DNA of 64,000 nt from Dyadobacter sp. UC 10 (GCF_008369915.1 NZ_VSRN01000001.1:2972501-3036500), one strand, 5' to 3'. Numbered from the stretch's first letter, positions 17,841 to 27,634 are shown. The notes: a model not told the origin generated them from the letters alone. Program-made: numbers and translations.

Positions 17841-17956
17841 AGAATGGAGGAAGGAAGAAAGGGACGAAGGAGGAAGGAGGAAGGAGGAAGGGAAAAAGTA
17901 TATGTTCTTCCTCCTTTCCTCCATCCTCCTTTCCTCCATCCTCCCTTTCCTCCCCA
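17840..17956. repeat. Polypurine tract followed by its complementary polypyrimidine tract
   Basis: About 60 bp of almost pure purine built from GGAGGAA units (17840-17898) is followed by a short AT spacer. About 50 bp of almost pure pyrimidine built from TTCCTCC units follows (17906-17956). The two arms are imperfect inverted repeats and would form a long hairpin in RNA. They lie exactly between two plus-strand genes. They may terminate or stabilize the upstream mRNA, or arise from slippage. Confidence 0.75.
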
Positions 17957-17976
17957 GTTTAATCAATCATTAAAAT

Positions 17977-18684
17977 ATGTCAATATCGGTAACTAACCTG
18001 ACCAAAACTTACGGCGCGCAGCGGGCTATTGATGGGATTTCTTTTTCGTTGAAAAAAGGAGAGATCGTTGGTTTTCTGGGACCTAATGGTGCAGGGAAGT
18101 CTACGACGATGAAAATTTTGACCGGCTATCTCAAACCTACCGAAGGAGCCGCAAGGGTTTCCGATTTTGACGTAGTAAGCCAACCGATGCCGGCAAGAAA
18201 ATCGGTCGGATACCTGCCCGAACACAATCCGCTCTACCTGGATATGTATGTTACCGAGTTTCTTTTGTTTTCGGGAAAACTTTATGGAATGCACGGAACT
18301 GCATTGAATGCAAGGATGGGCGAAGTGGTGGCTATGTGCGGACTTGAAGCCGAAAAGCGCAAAAAGATCGGTCAGCTTTCCAAAGGATACCGGCAGCGTG
18401 TCGGACTGGCCCAGTCGTTTCTGCACGACCCCCAAGTACTCATTCTCGACGAACCTACTACCGGCCTTGATCCAAATCAATTACAGGAAATCAGGGAAGT
18501 GATCCGTACCGCCGGGCAAAATAAAACCGTTCTTTTCTCGACCCACATCATGCAGGAAGTAGAGGCACTGTGCGACCGGGTGATCATTATCAACAAAGGC
18601 CGCGTCGTCAATGACAGTTCGCTGGAAAGCCTGCGCCAGAATGGCAAATCACTGGAAGACACATTCCGCATGCTGACACAATAA
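17977..18684 (+). CDS. ABC transporter ATP-binding protein (GldA-like)
   Basis: 235 residues forming one complete ABC ATPase: Walker A GPNGAGKST near residue 36, Q-loop near 80 (VGYLPEHNPLYLDM), signature LSKGYRQRVGLAQSF near 135, Walker B VLILDEPTTGLDP near 152, and H-loop FSTHIMQEV. It is of the DrrA/CcmA export type. In Bacteroidota this type is often annotated as gliding-motility GldA, but GldA is usually about 60 residues longer and its permease partners GldF and GldG are not here. The permease must be elsewhere. Gene symbol withheld for that reason. Confidence 0.85.
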   Translation: MSISVTNLTKTYGAQRAIDGISFSLKKGEIVGFLGPNGAGKSTTMKILTGYLKPTEGAARVSDFDVVSQPMPARKSVGYLPEHNPLYLDMYVTEFLLFSGKLYGMHGTALNARMGEVVAMCGLEAEKRKKIGQLSKGYRQRVGLAQSFLHDPQVLILDEPTTGLDPNQLQEIREVIRTAGQNKTVLFSTHIMQEVEALCDRVIIINKGRVVNDSSLESLRQNGKSLEDTFRMLTQ

Positions 18685-18874
18685 GCTGATCCTCAAAAGG
18701 GTAGTTGTTGTAGCTATAATCGGAAAGGCAATTATTAGAATTGTATTAAAACCGAGATATTGTTGCATTTAGTGAGTATAAAATTTGTTATTATTGTGAC
18801 TATCGAAAATCTGAGATGTTTATTTCGAAGCAGAACAACCTAACATTCCCTCGTTAAAGTCAGTGATTTCAGGT

Positions 18875-21800
18875 ATGAAGAAATGGTTTTTTAGCCGATT
18901 TCGTGTAGCGTTAAGCATTATCCTGCTTGTTATTTTAAGTACGATGGTTTCCGTAGCCTGGAAGTTCATGGGTACGCGGATACCAGCTATGATGCCTGCC
19001 AGTAACGAGTCTATAAAAAAGCAGGTTAAATCTCCCCGAAAAAAAGCCGATCCTGTTCTCGTACTTCCCGAAAACCAGTGGGTAGACAGTACACTCAATA
19101 CTTTAAACATTGACCAGAAAATCGGTCAGCTGCTGATGGTGGCTACCTACTCCAATCGCGACGAATCTCATTACAATTATATCGACAAGCTGGTCAACGA
19201 TTTCCATATCGGCGGACTGATCTTTTTTCAGGGCGGCCCGGTAGCCCAGGCTTCGCTCACCAACCGGTACCAGGCCCACACTGATATTCCACTCTTTATA
19301 GGCATTGACGGCGAATGGGGATTGGGAATGCGACTGGACAGCACCATTTCATTTCCAAAACAAATGGTTTTGGGCTCCATTCAAAACGACGAGCTGATTT
19401 ACCTGATGGGCCGCGATATTGCGAAACAATGCCAGAGAATGGGTATTCACATCAACTTTGCACCCGTTTCAGATATCAATAATAACCCCGCAAACCCGGT
19501 TATCGGAATACGCTCTTTTGGTGAAGACCGCGATAATGTAACCAGAAAGGCGATTGCTTACATGAAAGGGCTGCAACACAATAAGGTGATCGCAACTGCA
19601 AAGCATTTTCCGGGTCACGGCGATACCGACGCGGATTCGCACTTTACATTGCCCGTACTGAACCATTCCATCGAACAACTTCAGGAAACGGATTTGTACC
19701 CCTACCGTGCCATGATCGCCGACAGCCTGATGGGCGTCTTGAGCGGCCACCTGAATATTCCGGCTCTGGATAACAACCCACAGCAGGCCAGTTCGCTTTC
19801 CGACAAAGTGGTTACGCAGCTTTTAAGAAAAGACCTTGGATTCCGCGGATTGGTCTTCACCGATGCGATGAATATGAAAGGTGTTTTGAAAAACGGCAAA
19901 CCAGCGGACGTGAACCTGAAAGCACTGGTGGCCGGAAATGATATATTGCTCTATCCCGAGAACATCGCCGAAACAGTTTCAAAAATCAAGAATGCGATCG
20001 ATCAGAAAATCATCAGCGAAAAAATCATCGATGATAAAGTAAAACGCGTGCTGCAGGCGAAGTACTGGGCTGGCTTAAACCAATATAGGCCGGTTGAAAT
20101 CAACAATTTGTATGCGGATTTGAATAAAGAAAGCAGCAAAGAACTTTATCGCGCATTGTGTGAAGCTTCTGTTACTGTTGTTAAAAATGACAATAACCTG
20201 ATTCCGATCGGCTCGGTAATCGATAACAATATGGCTTCCGTGAGCATTGGAGAAGGTAATAATGCTTCCTTTCAGAAAATGCTTTCGGTATACAAGCCAA
20301 TGCGGTCTTACTCTTTCTACGAAAGCCCGTCGTCACAGGACCAGATTACAGAAATGCTGAACTACCTCGATCCTTACAATACGGTAGTTGTTGATATTCA
20401 TGGTATATCTTCCAATCCGGCGAAAAACTATGGGGTGACCAAAGGCATGACGGATTTTGTCAGTCAGCTGAAACAACAGAATAAAAAGGTTATTCTATGT
20501 CTTTTTGGGACACCTTACAGTATTGGTTTTTTTCCTGAAACCGACGTTCTGATCTGTGCAAATCAGGATGGAAAAGACCAGCAGGAAATTGTACCGCAGA
20601 TTATTTTCGGCGCATTGAGTTCGCAGGGTCAATTACCGGTTTCTGTACTGAGCTATAAATCAGGCACCGGAGTAAGTACGACGACCATCAACAGGATCGC
20701 ATTCGGTACGCCGGAAAGTGTAGGTATGGACGCAGCCTCATTGAAAAGGATAGACGAAATCGCTACCGCAGCAATGAACGACCGTGTTTTTCCGGGATGT
20801 GAGGTTTTGGTTGCGAGAAGGGGAAAAATCGTTTATGACAAACAATTCGGCGGGCTCAATTACCGCACTCCTGAACGTGTTACCTCTGAAACCATTTACG
20901 ATCTGGCATCGGTGACGAAAGTATCGGCGACCTTACAGGCGATCATGCTGCTTTATGATCGCAAGCAAATCGACCTGGATACAAAAGCATCTGCATACCT
21001 GCCCGAACTGGCTGGCACAAACAAACAGAATTTCACGATCCGGGATCTACTGTTACACCGGTCGGGGCTGGTATCATTCTATCCCCCGCTTTGGGACCGG
21101 ACCAAAACGAGTGCGGGAGGCTTGTTACCTGAATATTACAGCTCCAGATCCGACACTTCCTATTATCTGCAGGTAGCGCCCAAGCTTTACGCGAAGGCCG
21201 CATTACGTGATTCTGTCTGGAAATGGGTAATACAATCGCCGATGAATAACAGCCGGCAACGGTCGGGCAGTTACGGTTATCTGTATAGTGATCTTGGCTT
21301 CCTGACGCTTCAAAAAATTGTAGAACGAGTGACGGGACAAACGCTGGATGTTTTTGTATCGGCCAATATTTATGAGCCGCTGGGGCTTTCTTACCTGGGT
21401 TTCAATCCGCTAAGCCGCTTTCCTGAAAAGCAAATTGCTCCCACCGAACAGGATTACCGGTTCAGAGGACAGTTGCTGCAAGGTACAGTTCACGATCAAA
21501 TGGCCGCTATCGTGGGCGGTGTCGCCGGGCATGCAGGCTTGTTTGGTACCGCGAGAGACCTTGCCATTTTGTTCCAAATGAATTTATGGAAAGGCAATTA
21601 TGCCGGGAAGCGCTATTTTGAGCAGGGCACAGTTCCGTTCTTTTCAAGAATTTATGATGAATCCCATCACCGCGGGCTCGGCTGGGACAAAGCCCCCCTG
21701 GACGGGAACAGCTCGTACGTATCTTCGCAAGCGTCGATCAATTCTTTTGGGCACACCGGCTTTACCGGGACGATGGTTTGGGCGGATCCGGAGGAAGAGC

Positions 21801-21934
21801 TGCTTTTTGTTTTCCTTTCCAACAGGGTCAACCCGGATGCCGAAAATACAGGTATTACCACTCAGCGGACACGTCGCAGGATCCAGGATGTGGTATACAG
21901 TTCTTTACGTGAGCGAAAAAGTCAGCTTCCTTAA
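18875..21934 (+). CDS. GH3 (NagZ-like) and class C beta-lactamase-like fusion protein
   Basis: 1019 residues; the ATG at 18875 is preferred over the GTG at 18863. One N-terminal membrane helix (RVALSIILLVILSTMVSVAW) anchors or exports it. The first part (about 70-600) is a glycoside hydrolase family 3 enzyme: KHFPGHGDTDADSHF carries the His-Asp dyad typical of beta-N-acetylglucosaminidase NagZ, and VFTDAMNMKGV holds the nucleophile Asp. The second part (about 620-1015) is a serine hydrolase of the beta-lactamase/PBP fold with SxxK (ASVTKVSA) and a YSD in place of YxN. Both activities point to peptidoglycan turnover in the periplasm. Such fusions are known in Bacteroidota. Confidence 0.9.
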   Translation: MKKWFFSRFRVALSIILLVILSTMVSVAWKFMGTRIPAMMPASNESIKKQVKSPRKKADPVLVLPENQWVDSTLNTLNIDQKIGQLLMVATYSNRDESHYNYIDKLVNDFHIGGLIFFQGGPVAQASLTNRYQAHTDIPLFIGIDGEWGLGMRLDSTISFPKQMVLGSIQNDELIYLMGRDIAKQCQRMGIHINFAPVSDINNNPANPVIGIRSFGEDRDNVTRKAIAYMKGLQHNKVIATAKHFPGHGDTDADSHFTLPVLNHSIEQLQETDLYPYRAMIADSLMGVLSGHLNIPALDNNPQQASSLSDKVVTQLLRKDLGFRGLVFTDAMNMKGVLKNGKPADVNLKALVAGNDILLYPENIAETVSKIKNAIDQKIISEKIIDDKVKRVLQAKYWAGLNQYRPVEINNLYADLNKESSKELYRALCEASVTVVKNDNNLIPIGSVIDNNMASVSIGEGNNASFQKMLSVYKPMRSYSFYESPSSQDQITEMLNYLDPYNTVVVDIHGISSNPAKNYGVTKGMTDFVSQLKQQNKKVILCLFGTPYSIGFFPETDVLICANQDGKDQQEIVPQIIFGALSSQGQLPVSVLSYKSGTGVSTTTINRIAFGTPESVGMDAASLKRIDEIATAAMNDRVFPGCEVLVARRGKIVYDKQFGGLNYRTPERVTSETIYDLASVTKVSATLQAIMLLYDRKQIDLDTKASAYLPELAGTNKQNFTIRDLLLHRSGLVSFYPPLWDRTKTSAGGLLPEYYSSRSDTSYYLQVAPKLYAKAALRDSVWKWVIQSPMNNSRQRSGSYGYLYSDLGFLTLQKIVERVTGQTLDVFVSANIYEPLGLSYLGFNPLSRFPEKQIAPTEQDYRFRGQLLQGTVHDQMAAIVGGVAGHAGLFGTARDLAILFQMNLWKGNYAGKRYFEQGTVPFFSRIYDESHHRGLGWDKAPLDGNSSYVSSQASINSFGHTGFTGTMVWADPEEELLFVFLSNRVNPDAENTGITTQRTRRRIQDVVYSSLRERKSQLP

Positions 21935-22011
21935 TGTGGTTTAAATGTATTTGAAAAATATCTCTAACTTTACCAGACAATAGGTTAGCGGAAAGATATT
22001 CAGATCAATAC

Positions 22012-25000
22012 ATGAAAAAACCATTTACCCGAAGCGCTTTAATCACATTCCTCGCCACATTTCTCTACGCGGCAACTTCCTTCGGACAGACTAGCATTAC
22101 AACAGGTGTATTAGACCCAACAACGGTTTGCCAGGGTGGTACAGTCGAAGTTCCATTTACTGCGGCGGGTACAATACCTGCGCTCACGACCTACCAGGCG
22201 CAACTATCGGATGCAACTGGGGCATTCGGAGCAGCACCAACTGTAATTGGCTCGTCAGCTACCAGCCCTATCAGCGCTACGATCCCTCCTGCCACAGCTG
22301 CGGGGACAGCTTATAAAATCAGGGTGGTTTCGATATTGGCCGCAGTCATAAAATTCGAAGGAACGGAAAGTGCTGCATTGAAGATCAATGCAATACCTGC
22401 GGCTCCGACTGTGACTGCTGAAGTAATTGTTCAGCAGGGTGAGGCAGCAACACTTACTGCCACCGGAACGAGTTTGCTATGGTATGATGCCGAAACCGGT
22501 GGTAATGCTGGCGCGACAAAGCCGGTCCCAGATACAAGTACTCCTGGCAAAAAAAGCTATTTCGTTTCTCAAACTGTTGGAACCTGCGAAAGCGATCGGG
22601 CTGAAATTGTGGTGACTGTTATTGCATGCATGGCGCCAGCCAAACCAACTGTATCAAACAAAACTTACGAAGTAGGAGACAATGCACCCGTGCTGACAGC
22701 TGTCGGCACAAATCTTAAATGGTACGAAAATGCGACTGGCGGATCTGCGTTAGCTTCAGCCCCCAAACCGGCGACGACTACTGCCGGGACGACAAAATAT
22801 TATGTCTCGCAAACAAACGCGAGCGGCTGTGAAAGTGAAAGAGCGGAGATAGTTGTTACCGTGAGTGCTTGTACTCCGCCAGCTAAACCGACGGTGTCCA
22901 ATAAGACTTACGAAGTAGGAGACAACGCACCCGTTCTCACTGCTGTCGGTACAAATCTTAAATGGTACGAAAATGCGACTGGCGGACCTGCGCTAGCTTC
23001 AGCCCCCAAACCGGCGACGACTACTGCCGGGACGACAAAATATTATGTCTCGCAAACAAACGCGAGCGGCTGTGAAAGCGAAAGAGCGGAGATAGTTGTT
23101 ACTGTGAGTGCATGTACCCCGCCAGCTAAACCGACGGTGTCTAATAAGACTTACGAAGTAGGAGACAATGCACCGGTACTGACCGCCGTTGGAACAAATC
23201 TTAAATGGTATGAAAACGCGACCGGTGGGCCTGCATTAGCCTCAGCTCCCAAACCCTCGACGACTACCGCCGGAACGAAGAAATATTACGTTTCACAAAC
23301 GAATGCAAGCGGCTGCGAAAGTGAAAGAGCGGAGATAACTGTTACTATCACTGACTGTACCCCGCCAGCCAAACCAACGGTATCAAACAAAACTTACGAA
23401 GTTGGAGACAATGCATCGGTATTGACCGCCGTTGGAACAAATCTTAAATGGTATGAAAACGCGACCGGTGGGCCTGCATTAGCCTCTGCTCCGAAACCGT
23501 CGACGACTACTGTTGGAACGAAGAAATATTATGTTTCACAAACGAATGCGAGCGGTTGCGAAAGTGAAAGAGCGGAGATAACTGTTACTGTCACTGACTG
23601 TACCCCGCCTGCCAAGCCAACTGTGTCTAATAAAACTTACGAAGTAGGAGACAATGCACCGGTTTTGACTGCTGTTGGAACAAATCTTAAATGGTATGAA
23701 AATGCGACTGGTGGACCTGCATTGGGTGCTGCTCCCAAACCATCGACGACGACTCCCGGAACAACGAAATACTATGTCTCGCAAACAAATGCAACCGGCT
23801 GCGAAAGCCCAAGAGCAGAAATTACTGTTACCGTAACTTGCAAGAAGTTTGCAGGGCCAAAAGTTTCATCTCCGCTTTCAATCTGCCAGGCCCCAGCTGA
23901 CGCAGCTCCGCTAAAAGCGACTCCCCTGGCGAAACATACGTTACTTTGGTATACCTCTGAGACAGGCGGTAAAGGATCACCTACGGCACCGACGCCTCCC
24001 AACACAGATGCAAAGTCTTATTCCTACTTTGTTAGCCAACTGAGTGAAACGACAGGATGCGAAAGTGAAAGAGTTGAAATCGTTGTCAATGTAAGAGAGG
24101 CGGCCAAGCCTACCGTTACAACTCCGGTAGAGTATTGTATAGGGGAAACCGCTACCGCGCTCACGCCATCCGGCTCCACATTTAAATGGTATTCGTCTCC
24201 TACGGATGTGACAGGCACAACTACTGCGCCAAAACCATCTACCACCACAGCGGCTACGACAGCCTATTATGTTACTCAATCTACCACATACGGCTCGTTA
24301 GTCTGCGAAAGCTCACGCGTTAAACTTGACGTTGTTGTAAACCCAAGACCGGCTGCATTACCAATCCTGTCAGAAGCTTTCTGTCAGGAACGTGAAGACA
24401 AAACATTCACTTTTCCTACAAAAGCTACCGAGGGAAATAAGTTGAAGTGGTACGCAGCGGCCAGTGGCGGAACTGCATTAACGAGTACACCAAGCGTTAA
24501 CCTTAAAGCATCTGGTGAAACAACCTATTATGTTACCCAATTGAGTGCAAAGGACTGTGAAAGCACCACAAGAGTCGCTCAAAAGGTTCGCGTAAAACCA
24601 CTTCCGGGCCTGCCTACTATCGAAAAACCATTGATTGAATACTGTCAGTTTGTAAATGCAGATCCTTTGAAGGCTACTCCAATGGCCAAAGCGGCTTTGA
24701 ATTGGTTTGGAACGAATGCCAGTGGCGGTGCTTCAAGCGATACTCCTCCTACGCCTTCCACTGCCGAAGGTGGCCAGATTTCCTATTACGTCGGACAAAC
24801 GCTTGACGGCTGCCTGGGCGACCGGGCAAAAATCGATGTAAAGATCAATACCACACCAAAGCCGGCTACCAAAACATATCTGGAATACTGCCAGGGTGAA
24901 ACCGCGCCGGTCCTTGATGCAACAGGAACGGTTTTGAAATGGTACAGAACCGTAGACGGTGAGTGGCAAGGCGTTCCATTTACGCCATTTACAGACAAAG

Positions 25001-26169
25001 TCCAGGATTACTCGTTTTATGTGACACAAACCGGACTTGAAAACAAATGCGAGAGTCCGAAAGAAGAAATCAAGATCCACATTAAATCATTGCCTTCTGC
25101 TACGATTTCAGGTGGCTCGACGATTGACCTAGGCAGCGAGGCTACACTAAATATTAAATTTACAGGCGATGGCCCATGGACTTATGCATTGTCAAATGGT
25201 GAGACTAATACCACCGATCAGGTAAACCATCAGGTCAAAGTAAAACCCAGCACTACGACCAGCTATCTGGTCACTGAGGTTTCCAATGCATGCGGAAAAG
25301 GTGTTCCAATTGGAAATGCGATGGTAATCGTAAAAGTACCGACCATCAATTCCGGAAATCCGTCGGTAGCCGAAGCTTGTGCCGGAAAAACCTTCATAGT
25401 ACCATTCCAGCAATCGGGTGATTTCCCTGCTGAAAACAGTTTTAAACTTCAGATTGCGAGCGAAAATCAGGACAGTAAGTTCTATACAATACCTTCGGTT
25501 GCGACGCAGAACTCGGTAACCGCCACATTCCCGGACACGACCAAAGGCGGCAGTTACTACCTGCGCGTCATCAGCTCCGGCGAAAACCCTGATTTCCTGG
25601 TAAAAGGCAGCGTAAGCTCGATCACCATTTCTGCAAGTCCGCTGCCAGTGGCGACATTGTCCGGTGCGCAAACCATCCTGGTTGGAGAAAAGGCGACGCT
25701 TAAAGTAGAAACAACGGGCAAAGCACCCTGGACTTTCAGGTTGGATAATGGCACAAAAGACACCCTGATCACTGCGGCAGTGAGCCCATACACATTTCAG
25801 ATTGCACCTCCTGCAACTGTAACCTATACGATCACGGCTGTTACCAATTCGTGTGGAGCGGGTAAAGGCACCGGATCTGCAAGAGTGCAGGTTGACCCCA
25901 TTTTGGGCGTTGAGCCGCAGCAGCCGGCCGACTGGGTGAAAGTTTATCCTACCCTGGTGCAGTCGGTGTGTACGGTTGAAGTTACAGGTACTATCAAACC
26001 AAAGCAAGCCAGTATTGAGGTGATTGACCTGAACGGAAGGTCCAGAGGCGTGAAGTCTATTGAGCAGAAAAATACAGACGTAGATTTCAGTACTTATCCT
26101 TCTGGTTTATACCTGTTGCGCATTCAGAATGGAAATCTGAGCACGGTACAGCGTGTGATGAAACCTTAG
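22012..26169 (+). CDS. Giant Ig-like repeat protein with T9SS C-terminal tail
   Basis: 1385 residues with a signal peptide (MKKPFTRSALITFLATFLYAATSFGQ). From about residue 210 to 610 there are five nearly identical 81-residue Ig-like modules, each with SNKTYEVGDN, LKWYENATGG and KYYVSQTN. More divergent copies of the same module precede and follow, to about residue 1070. Two further domains resemble the N-terminal one. The last 75 residues (VYPTLVQSVCTVEV to SGLYLLRIQNG) are a type A T9SS sorting domain, so the protein is exported by type IX secretion to the surface. It is probably an adhesin or structural surface protein. Confidence 0.9.
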   Translation: MKKPFTRSALITFLATFLYAATSFGQTSITTGVLDPTTVCQGGTVEVPFTAAGTIPALTTYQAQLSDATGAFGAAPTVIGSSATSPISATIPPATAAGTAYKIRVVSILAAVIKFEGTESAALKINAIPAAPTVTAEVIVQQGEAATLTATGTSLLWYDAETGGNAGATKPVPDTSTPGKKSYFVSQTVGTCESDRAEIVVTVIACMAPAKPTVSNKTYEVGDNAPVLTAVGTNLKWYENATGGSALASAPKPATTTAGTTKYYVSQTNASGCESERAEIVVTVSACTPPAKPTVSNKTYEVGDNAPVLTAVGTNLKWYENATGGPALASAPKPATTTAGTTKYYVSQTNASGCESERAEIVVTVSACTPPAKPTVSNKTYEVGDNAPVLTAVGTNLKWYENATGGPALASAPKPSTTTAGTKKYYVSQTNASGCESERAEITVTITDCTPPAKPTVSNKTYEVGDNASVLTAVGTNLKWYENATGGPALASAPKPSTTTVGTKKYYVSQTNASGCESERAEITVTVTDCTPPAKPTVSNKTYEVGDNAPVLTAVGTNLKWYENATGGPALGAAPKPSTTTPGTTKYYVSQTNATGCESPRAEITVTVTCKKFAGPKVSSPLSICQAPADAAPLKATPLAKHTLLWYTSETGGKGSPTAPTPPNTDAKSYSYFVSQLSETTGCESERVEIVVNVREAAKPTVTTPVEYCIGETATALTPSGSTFKWYSSPTDVTGTTTAPKPSTTTAATTAYYVTQSTTYGSLVCESSRVKLDVVVNPRPAALPILSEAFCQEREDKTFTFPTKATEGNKLKWYAAASGGTALTSTPSVNLKASGETTYYVTQLSAKDCESTTRVAQKVRVKPLPGLPTIEKPLIEYCQFVNADPLKATPMAKAALNWFGTNASGGASSDTPPTPSTAEGGQISYYVGQTLDGCLGDRAKIDVKINTTPKPATKTYLEYCQGETAPVLDATGTVLKWYRTVDGEWQGVPFTPFTDKVQDYSFYVTQTGLENKCESPKEEIKIHIKSLPSATISGGSTIDLGSEATLNIKFTGDGPWTYALSNGETNTTDQVNHQVKVKPSTTTSYLVTEVSNACGKGVPIGNAMVIVKVPTINSGNPSVAEACAGKTFIVPFQQSGDFPAENSFKLQIASENQDSKFYTIPSVATQNSVTATFPDTTKGGSYYLRVISSGENPDFLVKGSVSSITISASPLPVATLSGAQTILVGEKATLKVETTGKAPWTFRLDNGTKDTLITAAVSPYTFQIAPPATVTYTITAVTNSCGAGKGTGSARVQVDPILGVEPQQPADWVKVYPTLVQSVCTVEVTGTIKPKQASIEVIDLNGRSRGVKSIEQKNTDVDFSTYPSGLYLLRIQNGNLSTVQRVMKP
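22648..23862 (+). repeat. Five tandem 243-bp coding repeats
   Basis: The Thr-Val-Ser-Asn start of the module recurs at 22648, 22891, 23134, 23377 and 23620, a strict 243-bp (81-codon) period. DNA identity between neighbouring units is high, including synonymous sites, which points to recent duplication or gene conversion. Flanking modules are related at protein level only. Confidence 0.9.
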
Positions 26170-26189
26170 TTTTTATTTTTATAGATATT

Positions 26190-26229
26190 AAAAAGGACAT
26201 TCATTTAAAACATGGATGTCCTTTTTCTT
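26190..26229 (+). terminator. Terminator after the Ig-repeat gene
   Basis: AAAAAGGACAT pairs with ATGTCCTTTTT, with a partly paired interior, and ends in a T-run. It lies 20 bp after the stop codon and just before tadA. Confidence 0.8.
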
Positions 26230-26248
26230 TCATTAACGTTTATACTAA

Positions 26249-26701
26249 ATGGATATTCAGGCCGATATACTTGACAATTATTTCATGGCAGAAGCCCTCA
26301 GGCAGGCGCAGCGGGCTTATGATGAAGGCGAAATACCGGTAGGAGCGGTGGTTGTGATCGGAGAGCGGGTGATCGGAAAAGGTTATAATCAGACCGAGCG
26401 GCTCAACGATGTAACTGCACACGCCGAAATGATTGCCATCACCGCCGCCGCCGACAACCTCGGTTCAAAATACCTGACCGACTGTACACTATATGTAACC
26501 CTCGAACCTTGCGTGATGTGTGCGGGTGCACTGTATTGGACACAAATGAAGCGTGTGGTGATTGGTGCGAGAGACGAAAAACGTGGATTTACAAACCTCG
26601 GAAAACCGGTCTTACACCCAAAAACCCAACTTGTGAAAGGAATTCTCGCCGAAGAGTCACAGGAATTGCTGCTCAAATTTTTTAGGCAATTAAGAACATA
26701 A
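26249..26701 (+). CDS. tadA: tRNA-specific adenosine deaminase
   Basis: 150 residues, the usual length. Zinc and catalytic motifs are intact: HAE (TAHAEMIAI, with Glu the proton shuttle) and PCxxC (EPCVMCAGAL). The start (MAEALRQAQRAYDEGEIPVGAVVV) is characteristic. TadA converts A34 to inosine in tRNA-Arg(ACG), an essential step. The C-terminal KFFRQLR is also typical. A guanine deaminase is the main alternative within the fold, but the residues around the active site favour TadA. Confidence 0.92.
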   Translation: MDIQADILDNYFMAEALRQAQRAYDEGEIPVGAVVVIGERVIGKGYNQTERLNDVTAHAEMIAITAAADNLGSKYLTDCTLYVTLEPCVMCAGALYWTQMKRVVIGARDEKRGFTNLGKPVLHPKTQLVKGILAEESQELLLKFFRQLRT

Positions 26702-26766
26702 AGCATTTTTCTGCTGTTAGCCTTCTAGTCCTACATTAATTAATTAATCATTAAACTACACTAAAA

Positions 26767-27372
26767 ATGGCATTTACACTTGATCCCTTACCTTACGCAA
26801 ACAATGCATTGGAGCCACATTTCGATGCACTGACAATGGAAATACACCACGACCGTCACCACCAGGCCTACGTTACCAACCTGAATGCAGCAGTAGCAGG
26901 CACTGAACTGGAAGGTAAAAGCATAGAAGAAATCATCGCGAACATCAGCAAGGCCCCTGCACCAGTACGCAATAATGGCGGCGGTCACTGGAACCATGCA
27001 TTTTTCTGGAAATCGCTTTCTGCAAGCGGCGGCGGTGAACCAACCGGTAAATTAGCTGAGGCTATCACTGCTAAATTCGGTTCATTCGCAGCATTCAAAG
27101 AAGAATTCAAAAAAGCAGCAACAGGCCGTTTTGGTTCAGGCTGGGCATGGTTGATCAAATCGGGAGACGGCGTTGCGATCACTTCAACTCCCAACCAGGA
27201 CAACCCTCTAATGGACATTGCAGAAACCAAAGGAACACCGATTATCGGTCTGGACGTTTGGGAGCACGCATACTACCTGAAATACCAAAACAAGCGTCCG
27301 GACTACATTGACGCATATTGGAATGTAGTGGACTGGAAAGCAGCTGACGCACTTTACACTTCTGCGAAATAA
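26767..27372 (+). CDS. Superoxide dismutase (Fe/Mn family)
   Basis: 201 residues, full length. It begins [39 protein letters not shown], which carries the first metal His and the gateway His. [10 protein letters not shown] gives the second ligand. [19 protein letters not shown] gives the Asp and His ligands and the dimer motif. Whether it uses Fe or Mn cannot be decided reliably from the sequence. It is a cytoplasmic defence against superoxide, transcribed alone and closed by the hairpin at 27391-27444. Confidence 0.95.
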   Translation: MAFTLDPLPYANNALEPHFDALTMEIHHDRHHQAYVTNLNAAVAGTELEGKSIEEIIANISKAPAPVRNNGGGHWNHAFFWKSLSASGGGEPTGKLAEAITAKFGSFAAFKEEFKKAATGRFGSGWAWLIKSGDGVAITSTPNQDNPLMDIAETKGTPIIGLDVWEHAYYLKYQNKRPDYIDAYWNVVDWKAADALYTSAK

Positions 27373-27390
27373 TATTTGAAGAGTCGGCAG

Positions 27391-27444
27391 AAGGTTTACA
27401 GCTGCGAAATTTTTAGCTAAAAACGCTTGCAAGCTGTAAACCTT
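27391..27444. terminator. Terminator after superoxide dismutase gene
   Basis: A 13-bp perfect stem, AAGGTTTACAGCT with AGCTGTAAACCTT, encloses an AT-rich loop and is followed by TTTGC. Either strand could use it; its position suits the superoxide dismutase mRNA. Confidence 0.7.
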
Positions 27445-27496
27445 TTGCTACTTTTGTGTCCTCGAAACGGAGTTTCCCGGTGCGAGCGACTTAAAT

Positions 27497-27571
27497 GGAG
27501 GTTGTAGCTCAGTCGGTTAGAGCGCTAGATTGTGGTTCTAGAGGTCGCGGGTTCGAGACCCGTCTCCCTCC
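27497..27571 (+). tRNA. tRNA-His (anticodon GTG)
   Basis: The cloverleaf has a D-arm GCTC/GAGC, an anticodon arm CTAGA-TTGTGGT-TCTAG with anticodon GTG, and a T-arm GCGGG-TTCGAGA-CCCGT. It carries the extra G-1 opposite C73 that marks tRNA-His. No CCA is encoded. By this fold the acceptor stem has two non-pairing positions (T5 with C68, T6 with T67). Its last 21 bases are the attL copy of the island to the right, so the 3' end may have come from an integrated element. Confidence 0.92.
27551..27571 (+). other. attL, left attachment site of the genomic island
   Basis: These 21 bases (start GTTCGAGACC, end CTCCCTCC) are tRNA positions 53-73 and are repeated exactly at 50815-50835. The identity starts in the T-stem and ends at the discriminator base, the usual target segment for tyrosine recombinases. 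Confidence 0.88.
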
Positions 27572-27596
27572 CTTGAAATAAGTTCAAAGTCAAACA

Positions 27597-27634
27597 AAAT
27601 GCCTGTAAATCAATGATTTGCGGGCATTTTTGTT
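27597..27634. terminator. Terminator after tRNA-His
   Basis: AAAATGCCTGTAAATCA pairs with TGATTTGCGGGCATTTT (one G-T pair) and is followed by a T-run. It lies just inside the island. Confidence 0.8.

Noticed and set aside
17977-18684. Naming the ABC ATPase gldA
   Set aside because: The protein is shorter than typical GldA and gldF/gldG are not adjacent, so only a GldA-like label is justified.
22648-23862. CRISPR array suspected from regular repeats
   Set aside because: The period is 243 bp, the repeats are coding and in frame, and there are no short spacers. No CRISPR array was seen in the window.
25192-26007. 271-codon minus-strand ORF in the T9SS repeat gene
   Set aside because: Antisense shadow of the Ig-like protein; no start context or domain.
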